64,000 nt of DNA from Lucifuga dentata (taxonomy: Eukaryota; Chordata; Actinopteri; Ophidiiformes; Bythitidae), in assembly GCA_014773175.1 (NCBI GenBank), contig VXCM01003480.1, positions 1-64,000 of the forward strand. The letters are read 5' to 3'. Shown here one piece after another: positions 10,353 through 20,515 of this stretch. How positions within the stretch are numbered: position 1 is the first letter of the stretch; each line of letters opens with the position of its first letter. A program made the translations under genes and the position numbers. The notes under the pieces are model-generated. The model did not search any database. It was not told the DNA's origin and saw nothing but the letters and a program-made list of their open reading frames with translations.

Positions 10353-12724
10353 TAATTATGTTATGTTATGTTATGTTATGTTATGTTATGTTACGTTATG
10401 TCATGATATGATATGATATGATATGATATGATATGATATGATATGATATGATATGATATGATATATTCTATTCTATTCTATTCTATTCTATTCTCTATTT
10501 GATTTTTACCTTTTTAGTTTAAGTTTCGGGTTTAATGTGAATGATGTCCTTCTCCCATCCAGAATTTAAGGCTGCCTTCGACATGTTCGACACTGACGGT
10601 GGCGGTGACATCAGCACCAAGGAGCTGGGTACCGTGATGAGGATGCTGGGCCAGAACCCGTCAAGGGAGGAGTTGGATGCCATTATTGAGGAGGTTGATG
10701 AAGATGGTAAGATCTTTTTAAGATCACAAATAGACAAAAAGGACAGAAAATTTTGCAATAAAACTGGCATATAAAGATTGTAGGGATAATGGGACAAATA
10801 CATATGAAGCCAGGCCATCATATAAAATTATATGAGTTTTAAGTTTGAGGAAAATGTGCACAAGTCCTTATATACTGACTCCATATCCAGAGGTGTCCAA
10901 AGTTCATATCCATAAGGTATATTACCCTCTGGACCCACATCTACCCTCTTTCAAGGGCAACCCCCTTCCTCCTCACTCCTTCTCCCCCTCTTACCTCCTC
11001 AGGTAGTGGTACCATCGACTTTGAGGAGTTCCTGGTCATGATGGTGCAACAGTTAAAGGAAGATCAGGCTGGAAAGAGCGAAGAAGAGCTATCAGAGTGC
11101 TTTCGCATTTTTGACAAGTATGACACCATAATCAAACAGATAACCGCATATTGCTGCTTTGAAGAATTCATGTTGTACTGGTAAAACTGAAAGGCTATAA
11201 TTTATTTATTTATTTATTTAGATGATCCTTATGGCATACATGAGCATCAAGAAATTAACTTAGTACTTATTGTTCCAAAGAAGTTATAATTTGTTGTTGA
11301 AAATTAGCCTTGGCATAGGAATAAATGTTTCTTTTTTTTTTTTTAAATGAGCATCAGTGGTGTGTGTGTGTGTGTGTTTGTGTGGAGGGGGGAGGTGAGA
11401 GGTGAGTTTTCACAGTTTATATGGTTTCTCTGCCACAGGAATGGAGATGGCTTCATCGACAGAGAGGAATTTGGAGATATCCTCCACATGACTGGAGAGT
11501 CAGTCACAGAAGAAGATATTGATGAGATGTTTGGGGAATCTGACACAAACAAAGATGGAAAGATTGATTTTGATGGTAAGCTTAAGTTTCGAGAAAAACA
11601 GATTGATCTTCTTGCTGCTGCATTTTCAGGAGCTCATTTTATCATAGCTAATGGGAAAAATTTGATTGTCAAAAAAACAATGTGAGTCATAAAAAGAGGT
11701 AAAAAAAAAAAACCAATTAAAAAAAAAAGAAAATATACCAAGTGACCATGGAGAACATCAATATATGCACAGATAACAGTCAGGTAAAAAGCAAACAAAA
11801 TAAAATAAAACATCAACTGTACATTAACAAAAAAAAAATCTTATATAGAGAATTTTAATGTTTACAAATCAGCAAGTTTTACCTGCATTATTAAGAAATG
11901 AAAGATTTTGAGTTGTTTTGCTTGAGCAAGATCATTGATTTCAGTGATAAGTCTTGCTAAACTTCTGTAAAATGCAGAAGATAACATACTTTATTATCAT
12001 TGTAGATACAACAAAATTACATGTGGCAAGAGCCATTAATGCAACAAAACAACCACTATACAACAGAAGCAATATATGGTATGTAAATATATTAAACATA
12101 GGCTGTTTCAATACAAAAATAAAGAAATATTTAAAAAAAAAAAAAAAAAANTTAAAAAAAAAAAAAAAAAGAAAGAAATAGTGCCTCTGGCCAGACATAA
12201 AACTGCTTTTTTAAAAATTAAAATCTATAACACTCTACAAACTGTCTATTGCACTGTTGTTGTGGTACGAAATCAGAAAAAACATGGTATCAAACATAGA
12301 GTTTTGCTTTTAATTTGTGGTTGCTTGTTTGAGAATTATGTTTATCTGCTCATTTATTATCACAAAATGAATTCCAGAATCTATTCACTATATTGACTTG
12401 ATATATGGGTATTTATAGATGAAAAAATTGAATGACAGAGTGCATAAAGAGATAAATAGCACAGACAAAAAATACTGGTCGTTTTTGTCATGGGAACAAG
12501 GTGATGTGGAGTGGCTCAAATGCCAACTTGACTTTGAAACAGTATAATCACATCTTCAGCAGCATTTCAAACCATTTTCACTTCACACTTTATTGAATGA
12601 CTTTGATTTACTCATTCTTCAATGTATTAATTTGTTTAGTAGGAGGTTGGTCTATTAAATGTTCCTGTCTTTCCCTCTTTTCCTCTCCCTAGAGTTTCTT
12701 AAGATGATGGAGAACGTCCAGTAA
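7493..12724 (+). CDS. tnnc2: Fast skeletal troponin C, tandem copy 1 (six coding exons)
   Basis: Calcium-binding subunit of the thin-filament troponin complex in fast muscle. Exons: 7493-7495 (ATG only, then GTAAG), 10238-10292, 10563-10706, 11003-11117, 11439-11575, 12693-12724. They join to 161 residues (human TNNC2 has 160) with all phases consistent. The Met-only first coding exon is, as I recall, the TNNC2 arrangement; slow TNNC1 has a longer first exon. All four EF-hand loops keep their acidic ligands: [48 protein letters not shown]. The protein ends [10 protein letters not shown]. The C-lobe is unusual: the helices between loops 3 and 4 ([21 protein letters not shown]) differ strongly from copy 2 and from mammalian TNNC2, while the N-lobe is nearly identical to copy 2. 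Exon 2 joins after AAG at 10237, giving an N-terminus MPTDAQ. The neighbouring copy and exon plan make the family assignment very safe. Confidence 0.93.
8790..9725. mobile_element. Old TTAA-type inverted-repeat element, interrupted by a younger copy
   Basis: Begins TTGA then AGGACCATACCGG and carries the older CCCAATAAATAC version of the internal sequence. Its far end is degraded around CAGCTCAAAACATGCAAACC near 9,700-9,725. It is split at an internal TTAA by the younger element at 8961-9530, after which the older sequence resumes (AAATTCACTGTTTCGCCTGC). The right boundary is uncertain; a similar terminus-like string ends near 9,938. Confidence 0.6.
8961..9530. mobile_element. Young TTAA-flanked non-autonomous element, nested
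   Basis: Starts AGGACCATA directly after TTAA (8957-8960) and ends TATGGTCCT directly before TTAA (9531-9534). The inverted termini share the string GAGCCTAATATATT. It has no transposase-sized open frame. It is inserted into a TTAA of the surrounding older element, so the TTAA is the duplicated target, as in piggyBac-type transposition. Confidence 0.85.
10063..10094. repeat. (TG)n microsatellite
   Basis: TG dinucleotide run in intron 1 of troponin C copy 1. Confidence 0.95.
10315..10495. repeat. Composite microsatellite: (ATT)n, (TTATG)n, (ATATG)n, (TATTC)n
   Basis: Four adjoining short tandem repeats follow one another with almost no spacer in the intron between troponin C exons 2 and 3. 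A trinucleotide ATT run is followed by three different pentanucleotide runs. Confidence 0.9.
12132..12170. repeat. Poly-A runs around an N
   Basis: Two A-rich homopolymer runs around an N at 12151, in intron 5 of troponin C copy 1. The N probably marks sequencing uncertainty. Confidence 0.8.
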
Positions 12725-13094
12725 TGAAACCAGCTCAACATTCCTTCATCCTTCTTCCATCCAACTTCCTCTGAGGATCATGAAGCACAATCTCCTCCAG
12801 CTGAGGCAATACGCAGATTGAACTCTATATGTTATAAAACACTGTAAATTTATCAGTATTATGTAGTCTGAGAGACATAAAAGTGAATACCCCCTATCCC
12901 CTTCCCATCTCATATTAAGCCCAGGGACTTGGTTAGGATGCTATAAATATCCGTTCAAACCTTTTAAGACGAAGGCACTTTCCCCTGGCTACCTCCTCCT
13001 GTGCTGGCCCTGCAGCTGTCCCTTGGCAGCTGCTGCTTCTCCAGAAATGCTACACCACCTTGCTTTAGCCCCCACCTTCCTCTTCAAGACTGAA

Positions 13095-13125
<31 letters not shown>

Positions 13126-13148
13126 ACCACCCAACTCTATCCAGTATA

Positions 13149-13154
13149 AATAAA
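13149..13154 (+). terminator. Polyadenylation signal AATAAA of troponin C copy 1
   Basis: AATAAA within TATAAATAAATC, about 425 bases after the stop codon. It is the first clear signal downstream. Confidence 0.6.
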
Positions 13155-13290
13155 TCAACTTTCACCTTCCTCTAATTGTTCATCGTTGCAAATTTGTTTG
13201 CCACGCTTGACTGATGTTTTATAATGCCTGATTTTTTAAAATCTTTTTAATGTTTAAGTGCCTTTTCTACTAGATTGCATTTGATCTGTT

Positions 13291-13294
<4 letters not shown>

Positions 13295-13353
<59 letters not shown>

Positions 13354-13463
13354 TCTTAAGTGCACATATAACACTCATACACACAAGCATGCACAAGTAC
13401 ATGCATGGGTACACACACCTCACCAGCACCTATTGTACACCACCAGCAAGACTGGCTCCTCCC

Positions 13464-13497
<34 letters not shown>
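13295..13497. repeat. (CT)n, (CA)n and further (CA)n microsatellites
   Basis: A CT run passes directly into a CA run (13295-13351), followed by a second pure CA run at about 13468-13497. They lie between the two troponin C genes. Confidence 0.9.
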
Positions 13498-13499
<2 letters not shown>

Positions 13500-13847
13500 A
13501 AGCTGCTATTATCTCCCTATTCAAGTCTCAACCTCAACCTAGAACTTTACGCAGGATTTCTGAGAAAGGTTTTGTTTGATTTTTTTTTCATTTCCTGCTC
13601 CATCCTTAAAGTCTACCAAGCTGGAAATTGATCTCATCAAGGGTCTTCATGCAGCCGGATCCAAGCACAGAAATCATTGCCCCCGGCAGCTCAGCTCTGT
13701 GTGGGAGGTAAAGCCAAGCAAGTTGCAGCCGCCCCCGGTATTAGATCACAGAGGCTTGAAGCATGCAGTCAGAGCAGCTGAGTAAATTCTTCCTTTGGAA
13801 AATGCAGGTTCTGCCTCTGAATATATAGCCTGTAACCCCCTCCCCCC

Positions 13848-13848
13848 N

Positions 13849-13884
<36 letters not shown>
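13848..13884. repeat. (CT)n microsatellite after an N
   Basis: CT dinucleotide run directly following the N at 13847, about 65 bases upstream of the CArG/TATA site. Confidence 0.9.
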
Positions 13885-13887
<3 letters not shown>

Positions 13888-13947
13888 AGTGTGTAGGTCT
13901 CTCTCCTGTCTCTCTCTCACCTCAGCCCTCCCTTCAGGAACCGCCCA

Positions 13948-13957
13948 CCATATAAGG
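13948..13957 (+). promoter_or_regulatory. Perfect CArG box overlapping a TATA box
   Basis: CCATATAAGG matches the SRF consensus CC(A/T)6GG exactly and also contains TATAA. The region just downstream (13960-14050) is richer in G and C than its surroundings. It lies 970 bases upstream of the start codon of troponin C copy 2, with an E-box CAGCTG near 13,776. It could be that gene's muscle promoter with a further 5' exon, or an enhancer. No splice link to the ATG exon can be proved from sequence. Confidence 0.4.
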
Positions 13958-14777
13958 AGTATCAGGTTGTGTTTATCAGCAGCGCGGCTCCAGGACGTGG
14001 GCGCTTTAGCCGAAGACCCTGCCTGTGTCTCTGTCCCCACTCAGCTTGAAATCTGCCTGCTATTCAGGGCATGGCCAAAGGGGTGGAGGCTGTGGGGGAT
14101 GTGGTGGTGGGGTGCTGGGGTCCAGCCCCTCAGCATTTTTCTCCGAGTTTGAATTTCACACCCAGATTGAAACACCATCATCACAAAACTCATAACCTAC
14201 TTTAAAACGGTACCCCACCCANCCCCCCTTTGCTCCCTCTCCTTGTCCACTAGCTTATATTTACAAGGCCTAAATATTGTGCATGCTATATCAGAGCATT
14301 TTACTTGAAATCAGCAGAGCTGCAGTGTTGTTTATTTCCATATTTGTATCTATATTTCTGTTTTAAAGGATGATCATTATAACACGTTTGAACAGCAAAC
14401 CACGGAAAGCTCATATGGGCCAGTTTCTACAGTCATGCCTAATGCAATTAAATTTTGATGTTGTGTAGAATTTATTTCATTTCACTCTTGTTGCTTACAC
14501 CTTGCCCCTAATAATCCCCAGTATTAACAAACCAGGTGAAGGTTACACTGAAATCCTATCAGCACATTTGCATTCTTCGTCACATCTTAATTTATTCATG
14601 TATCTTTTTTCAAAAAATCATTTTAAAGTGCTCAAAACCCTGGGTTTGCTTGTTTTACGCTCTTATCCCTGCAACTTCAAGAAACAAGAGCTTTCCACCG
14701 CAAAGTGTGATTGGCTTGTCAAGGCCCCAGATCCCTAAAAGTTCAGGATACTAAATCTGGAGGGCCTGTGAGAGGCA

Positions 14778-14806
14778 GGGGGCGGGACCTGGCTGTCCCG
14801 TTTAAA
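14778..14806 (+). promoter_or_regulatory. GC box and TTTAAA element near troponin C copy 2
   Basis: A GC-box-like GGGGCGGGAC at 14778-14787 and TTTAAA at 14801-14806 lie 110-140 bases upstream of the ATG at 14918. This is a plausible proximal promoter with a short untranslated leader. Confidence 0.4.
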
Positions 14807-14917
14807 GTGTGTCTGAACCTTCACTTGAGGTCTAGTCTCTCTGTTGGGGTGCACACGGATTGACCACTCCTTTGGGCTTTTTTCTGTGGATATTTGGGGG
14901 AAAGCTAATCCACAAAC

Positions 14918-17355
14918 ATGGTAAGAACAATCATTTGCACAAAAGACCTTTTGGAATCTCCAAGTTAATTGGTCAACCAGTTATAATTAAGCCATAATGA
15001 GTGATTACTGATTTGGTGTTTGAGTAATAAAAGCATGTGAAAGTCAAAAATATTATCTGAGAAGTATGTTTCAGGCTGTTGATGAGATTTAAGGATTAAT
15101 TATTTGCTTCTTCTGGGGTGGGGAAAAAAACTTTCTGTCTAGTAGTTTTAGATGAAACTTTTTTTTTTTTTTTAATTGCAGTTACATTTCCATAACATTC
15201 ATAATATTGTAGTTGTAAGGCTGTTTTGCTTGTTAATTAGAGTAAATACTTTCAAATCCTTTGAGGAGAGTTCGTTTGAGTGGTGATGGGAGCAGGGTGG
15301 GTAGCAGCCAGCGAGCTGAGATTCTGCTTAGGCGACAAATTCTCTGGGATTGGATGCCTGCATGGCCTTATACAGCAAGCCTAATGTGTTGAGCCTGAAA
15401 TAGCCAGGCTAATTTTCACCAGGCACAAGAAGTGCATTCCCTGCAATACCTGAAATTAAACCGTGCTTTTATAAACAAACTCTAACAACACCATAGAGAA
15501 GAAAACACAATAAACAACAGGAAATCATAACTTGATTGTGCATTATGGTATAATGCACAATAATCTTTAATCTTACATCTCTCATTGTATAATAATAAAT
15601 TCATTGTCTACAATAAAATTAAGAGTCTGAAGTGATTACATAATATTTACTGTGGTTTTGGGTTTATGCTTTTAAAAAAATGGACCATGTGTCTTTTCCC
15701 ATTATCTAACAATATGGTCTAAGTTTGGTCCTGTTGATTTCGTAAACACAAGAGAAATCTAGTGAATTTTAATTGTGGTCATATGTTTTGTGCCGCCTAA
15801 ATGAGGCCTGTATGATGAAGTTAAAGAGTGTGAAATGTTTTCTTCCAGACTGACGCGCAACAAGAGGCCCGCTCCTACCTGAGCGAGGAGATGCTGGCTG
15901 GTAAGTGTTCGAGAAGATGTAACGCGTTACTTAGGCTAATTATGCGTTACAGCAGTTACATAATACCNCCCCCCCCCCCCCCCCCAGCAGCAGTAATGCG
16001 CCTGTCAAAGTTTCAAATGTCAAAAATGAAGCGTAATTGCCATAGCTTACCTCCTGTTAGTTTCCCAATAGATCCTCATACTGTCAGAAAAACCTTGTTT
16101 AGACGACAAAAGCAAAGTTTATATCACCTGTGGTAACATTCTGACAACTTGAATTTTAAGGGACCACACTAAACACCGTGACAATTTACAGATTAGAAGA
16201 ACTACTTGTTGACACAAGTGGGGAACACAGAGAAATCTATGCTGCAATTCCCGAAATTCCAATGCCATATGCTGTGTTTATTGCAGAAAATTATAACTTA
16301 TTTGTCGGCTCTATTGTCTCCAGAGTTCAAGGCTGCCTTCGACATGTTCGACACCGACGGTGGCGGTGACATCAGCACCAAGGAGTTGGGTACCGTGATG
16401 AGGATGCTGGGCCAGAACCCGACAAGAGAGGAGTTGGATGAGATCATTGAGGAGGTCGATGAGGACGGTGAGTTACGGTCAATAATAACAGTAAGGCCTT
16501 TACGCACGAGCAATATGGGACTCCTAACGTCATTTGTCATCAAAACAGAGATGTGATAACATTTATTTCGACAAGTACAAGTTATGCTTTGGCAGATCTT
16601 AGAAATTACTAGACGTATGATAGCCTATTAGACATACAAAAAAAAGAAAGCGTGGATTCTTACTGCCCCGCTGTGCGTAAATGTGTAAACCTGTGCGTAA
16701 AGTTGTGCGTAAAGACGAGCTGAAGCTCCCAGAAACAGCGTTATTTCAGCTTGTGGAACAGACATTTTGGTTTCTCTGACCCGTTCCAGCTAATTATGTG
16801 GCATTCTCTTTACTCTCAGGTAGCGGTACCATCGACTTCGAGGAGTTCTTGGTCATGATGGTGAGGCTGCTAAAGGAGGACCAGGCCGGCAAGAGCGAGG
16901 AAGAGTTGGCAGAGTGCTTCCGTGTGTTCGACAAGTACGTTCACGCTGCTGTTCGATGTGGTTCATGTCCTGGTTTTCTTAAGGTTTTATATTTTTATGT
17001 ATATATTTTAAATCCCTTATTTCTTCCTATTTGCACAGGAACGGCGACGGCTACATCGACAGAGAGGAGTTCGCCATCATCATCCGCAGCACCGGCGAGG
17101 CCATCACAGAGGATGAGATTGATGAGCTGATGAAGGATGGTGACAAGAACAACGACGGCATGCTGGACTTTGACGGTACATGAATGATGATGATGATAAT
17201 GATGATGATGATGATGATGAACAAGAAACACTGCTGGAGTATAGTTCTTTTCCTCTGTTAATAATTTTGGTCACTGAAAATTCCCATTTTAAGAACACTT
17301 TCCCATCTGCCTTTATTTTCCAGAATTCCTCAAGATGATGGAGAATGTGCAGTAA
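14918..17355 (+). CDS. tnnc2: Fast skeletal troponin C, tandem copy 2 (six coding exons)
   Basis: Calcium switch of the fast-muscle thin filament, binding troponin I and T. Exons: 14918-14920 (ATG only), 15849-15900, 16324-16467, 16820-16934, 17039-17175, 17324-17355. They give 160 residues, the same length as human TNNC2. It starts [18 protein letters not shown] and ends [10 protein letters not shown]. The EF-hand loops are [36 protein letters not shown] and [12 protein letters not shown], all apparently calcium-competent. The C-lobe (SLMKDG-like helix, here [12 protein letters not shown]) resembles mammalian TNNC2 much more than copy 1 does, so this is the more conventional member. Exon lengths 144, 115, 137 and 32 equal those of copy 1, which shows tandem gene duplication in direct orientation, about 2.2 kb apart. 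Confidence 0.95.
17185..17220. repeat. (GAT)n microsatellite
   Basis: GATGAT-type run just inside the last intron of troponin C copy 2. Confidence 0.85.
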
Positions 17356-17933
17356 AACCAGAAAGACTCATGGACATTCCTCCTCCTCCCTCGTGAACCT
17401 CCTGCTGAACTTATCTGATTCTCTACTCATCCATCCAAACTCTCTCTCCCACACTCATCCTCCTCCTCCTCCTCCTCCCCCTGTCCATCTGGTTCACTGC
17501 ATCTCTTCTCCGTCCTTATAAACATCCTCAACAGACAGCTAGGGCACCCACTGGGGGTCGCTGGCTGGGCTACACCTTTTCCCAGCTCGCTTGTGAATGC
17601 AGACAGCCCACTGATGCTGCGCTGAAAGTGTTTCTCGTGACATTATGGCAAGGCTGCAATGGGGAAACTCAGTTGACACTCTGCGGTATGCATGGCGTAA
17701 CAGGCATGTGTCATCAGCGACCCCCACGTATACACTGTGCTGATAAAGCTCTAATCTAGATGTAGTCTAGATAGATCTGCAGCCTGTTACCTGCTGCGTA
17801 GACCAATTAATTCAACCACTTCACTGTACAAAGAAGTCATTTGCTTAAACAGAATAAATGAATTAACACATGCTCAATTGTAGTTGGTCTGAAATATTTA
17901 TGGTCTGTGTAAAGTTTTATTTTGAGGAATATC

Positions 17934-17939
17934 AATAAA
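17934..17939 (+). terminator. Polyadenylation signal of troponin C copy 2
   Basis: AATAAA about 580 bases after the stop, followed by a T/G-rich stretch. An earlier AATAAA lies at 17853-17858; either may be used. Confidence 0.55.
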
Positions 17940-18570
17940 ATCTGTTTGTTTCTTCTTTTTGTCCATTTTGTTTGACCCACAAACATCTTTGCGTTAGGTT
18001 GTTTTCTGTACATACAGACTTTCAAAGTGTCTGACAATCATAACTTGGGTCACGTACAAATTGGGCACTTGTAGGGACCCACACACACCTGGAGGACCAC
18101 AAAGACAAAACAATAATTTTATTAAACACGGGTACACATCAGAATTCCTTGCTCTGTCACGTCATGATGCAGGATGATTAAGGGTTCTTTCCACAATATT
18201 AGTGTGCCAATTGAATGTATACGTTTTCACTGTCAGTGGACTGAACTATATGCCACTGCATGTGTGTTATGTGTTCAGAAATCAAATTATATTTATATGA
18301 AAATGGAGTTTTTAGGGTTCAGTAGATTTGTCTGTACTGTAAAGCAGCAGTTCTCAAAGCTGATCCTTAGGGACCCCAGCACTGCATATTTTACATGTTG
18401 CTCTATTCTACCCATCAGGTGTGTTTAGCCAATCAAAATTACATTGGCTAATGGGAGGAAGAGGGTCATAAATGAAACAAATGCCAATCTTCAGATTTCA
18501 ACCAGTTTTCTTTGGAATTTCTGGAATATTGTTTTGTATTAGTGACTGACCACGTAAAAGTATGAGTTAC

Positions 18571-18576
18571 TTTATT
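18571..18576 (-). terminator. Polyadenylation signal of taf13
   Basis: TTTATT on the plus strand (AATAAA on the minus strand), about 240 bases beyond the taf13 stop codon. Confidence 0.5.
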
Positions 18577-18812
18577 TAAACTATCCCAAAAAGCATTACA
18601 TCTCTACAACACTGTCAATGCTAAACACTATATAACAGACATTTAAAATAAAACTGTAAGGTTGGAGAAGAAATGAAGTCTGAATAAATGTCCAAAGAAG
18701 ATATAATCAGTAAATGAATTGTTTTTTTAAAATCCTGTCTGATCTGACCTAATCAAAAGAAACATCTGCAAATAACAAATAAACAGGTTCATGGATGTGT
18801 TCCAGGGCGGCT

Positions 18813-19187
18813 TTAGGAGCCATAATTTGCTTCGTCAAACGCTTTGCGAGCTCTTTTCAGTTCTTCATTCATGGTCAGCAGGTCTTTGACTCTGGCGAAC
18901 TTTCTGGGGTCCTTCCGGATCAGGAAAACGATGTCCTCAACCTGGACGCGGCCCTGGCGTCCGATTGACATGGCTTTGTGGGTCATTTCGGTAATAAACT
19001 CGATCACGAGGTCCTCCAGAATATCCACGGACTCCGTATACGGGTTTTGGTCGTCTCCAAATCCGTACATCATACAGCGGAGCTCCTTGGAGAAGAGCCT
19101 CTTTCTCCTTCCATGGCCGACATCTACCCCGCCGGATCCGTCCTCCAGCTCCTCATCAAAGCCAGTCTCGTCCTCCTCATCCGCCAT
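18813..19187 (-). CDS. taf13: TAF13, TFIID histone-fold subunit, coding sequence in one exon
   Basis: Small subunit of the general transcription factor TFIID, pairing with TAF11 through a histone fold. The 124-residue frame has an acidic N-terminus (MADEEDETGFDEELEDG) and a basic RRKR. From LFSKELRCMMYGFGDD onward it appears essentially identical to the human protein as I remember it, ending FDEANYGS. Human TAF13 is also 124 residues but, as I recall, is split into several exons; here there is no coding intron. I chose the Met at 19187 over the upstream frame Met at 19265 because MADEE is the family start and the upstream part looks like intron. An intron may lie in the leader: donor GTAAAT at 19321 and acceptor ending GAGCAG at 19189, 133 bases. 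The gene is head to head with slc35c2 and is the one family here without a human 20q relative, consistent with an inserted retrocopy that stayed functional. Confidence 0.95.
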   Translation of the reverse strand: MADEEDETGFDEELEDGSGGVDVGHGRRKRLFSKELRCMMYGFGDDQNPYTESVDILEDLVIEFITEMTHKAMSIGRQGRVQVEDIVFLIRKDPRKFARVKDLLTMNEELKRARKAFDEANYGS

Positions 19188-19321
19188 TCTGCTCTCAAAC
19201 ACACCAGTAAGTCTGATTACAACAGATACCACGATAAACACAATACTAGTACATACATGCGGCAATATTTATGTCAAAATAAGTTCATATATATCTAGTA
19301 ATAACAACATAGTACATTTAC

Positions 19322-19385
19322 CTCGTAGAGTCGTTGTGATTACAGCAACGGATTTTTCCTTTATGTTGACTTCCGCCTTTCTTCC
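19322..19385 (-). promoter_or_regulatory. taf13 leader/promoter with ETS site
   Basis: On the minus strand this stretch contains GGCGGAAGT (19369-19377), a good ETS/GABP-type site, followed by a possible first exon ending CTACGAG before GTAAAT. It suits a TATA-less housekeeping promoter. The exon boundaries are inferred. Confidence 0.45.
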
Positions 19386-20146
19386 TCTATGTCCTCTAAA
19401 GTAAATAATTTTAGGGACTAAAATGGTATACTGCCCCCTGTGGCTATTTTTTAAATTGTTCTACCTCCCAGATTAACTGTGAAAATAATCCACATACGCC
19501 ACAAATATTGTCCATAATACACATGTTGCAGTAAAAATTCATGCACGCTTAAAGCCAAAATATATAAATATAAATATGTTTGAAATAGCCATATACGCCT
19601 GAATAGCGATCACTTTTGCACAAACCAGACGCACCATATGGGGCGGTAGTGAGCAATGAAAACCAAAAATAAACTTTTAAATTCATTGGATTATGTAAAT
19701 CTTAGAAGGTTGCGAGTTTGCCGAATTAAAAAGTGGTTCATTTCAATTTATTTACGGTCTTGAGTGCTACGAAAACAGACTTGTAGCTCCCACATACGCA
19801 TTGCTAGGTTTAATGAGGCTATTATTTAATGGAGTTCGGTATGTGGGTGTGGGCTTACGATAGCAGCACGTATTTACTGGGTTAATCTTTGACTCCACAA
19901 AGTAGCGGAATTGTGATGTTGTTGGGAGCTGAACGTGGCACATTATCTGCGTTAAGATACAACTGTTTATATAAATATTCGCATGCATCTACTATAATAA
20001 CAGATATCATCACAGTACTACGAGCAGAGCAAGGTGAACGTCAGCTAAAAAGGTTCAACAATTGGACTTGTCAAACTTGAGCGAAGCAACAAACCAACAA
20101 GCACGAATTCACCGGCTAATTTGAAGGCTTTGGGTTTATTAAAAAG

Positions 20147-20515
20147 GTAAGTTTTAAACTAACCAAACTCCTGTTAAATAATTTCATTCTGTTTGTACCG
20201 AGCGATGCTGGATAACTGTAATAATTAGCTAGGTAGCTATATATATTGAAAGTAGTGGTTATTTACACTTAAGCTAATGGTTAGATGTTAAGCTAACGTT
20301 GCTACCGGATATTTATCACTCTGCTTATCGTATGTTTATTCAACTCTCTCTCTCTCTCTTTCTCTTTCTCTTTCTCTTTCTGTGTGTGTGTGTGTTAAAT
20401 CGCTGATCAATGGAAGTGTGGAGGATCAGGAAGGTGTGGAGGTTGAGTTTGGAGATGATCTTACTCCACTAGCTGTCTTTCCTGGACAGCTACTGGTCCA
20501 GGCAGCCCTGCATGG
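20147..20515 (+). other. Leader intron and 5' UTR of slc35c2
   Basis: A probable untranslated first exon ends AAAAAG at 20146 before GTAAGT. The next exon, holding the start codon, probably begins after one of several AG sites between about 20,425 and 20,492; the best tract precedes GGACAG. A CT/TG-rich microsatellite (about 20345-20395) lies in the intron. Confidence 0.5.

Noticed and set aside
18844..19404. 186-codon plus-strand frame
   Set aside because: It is the antisense shadow of taf13.
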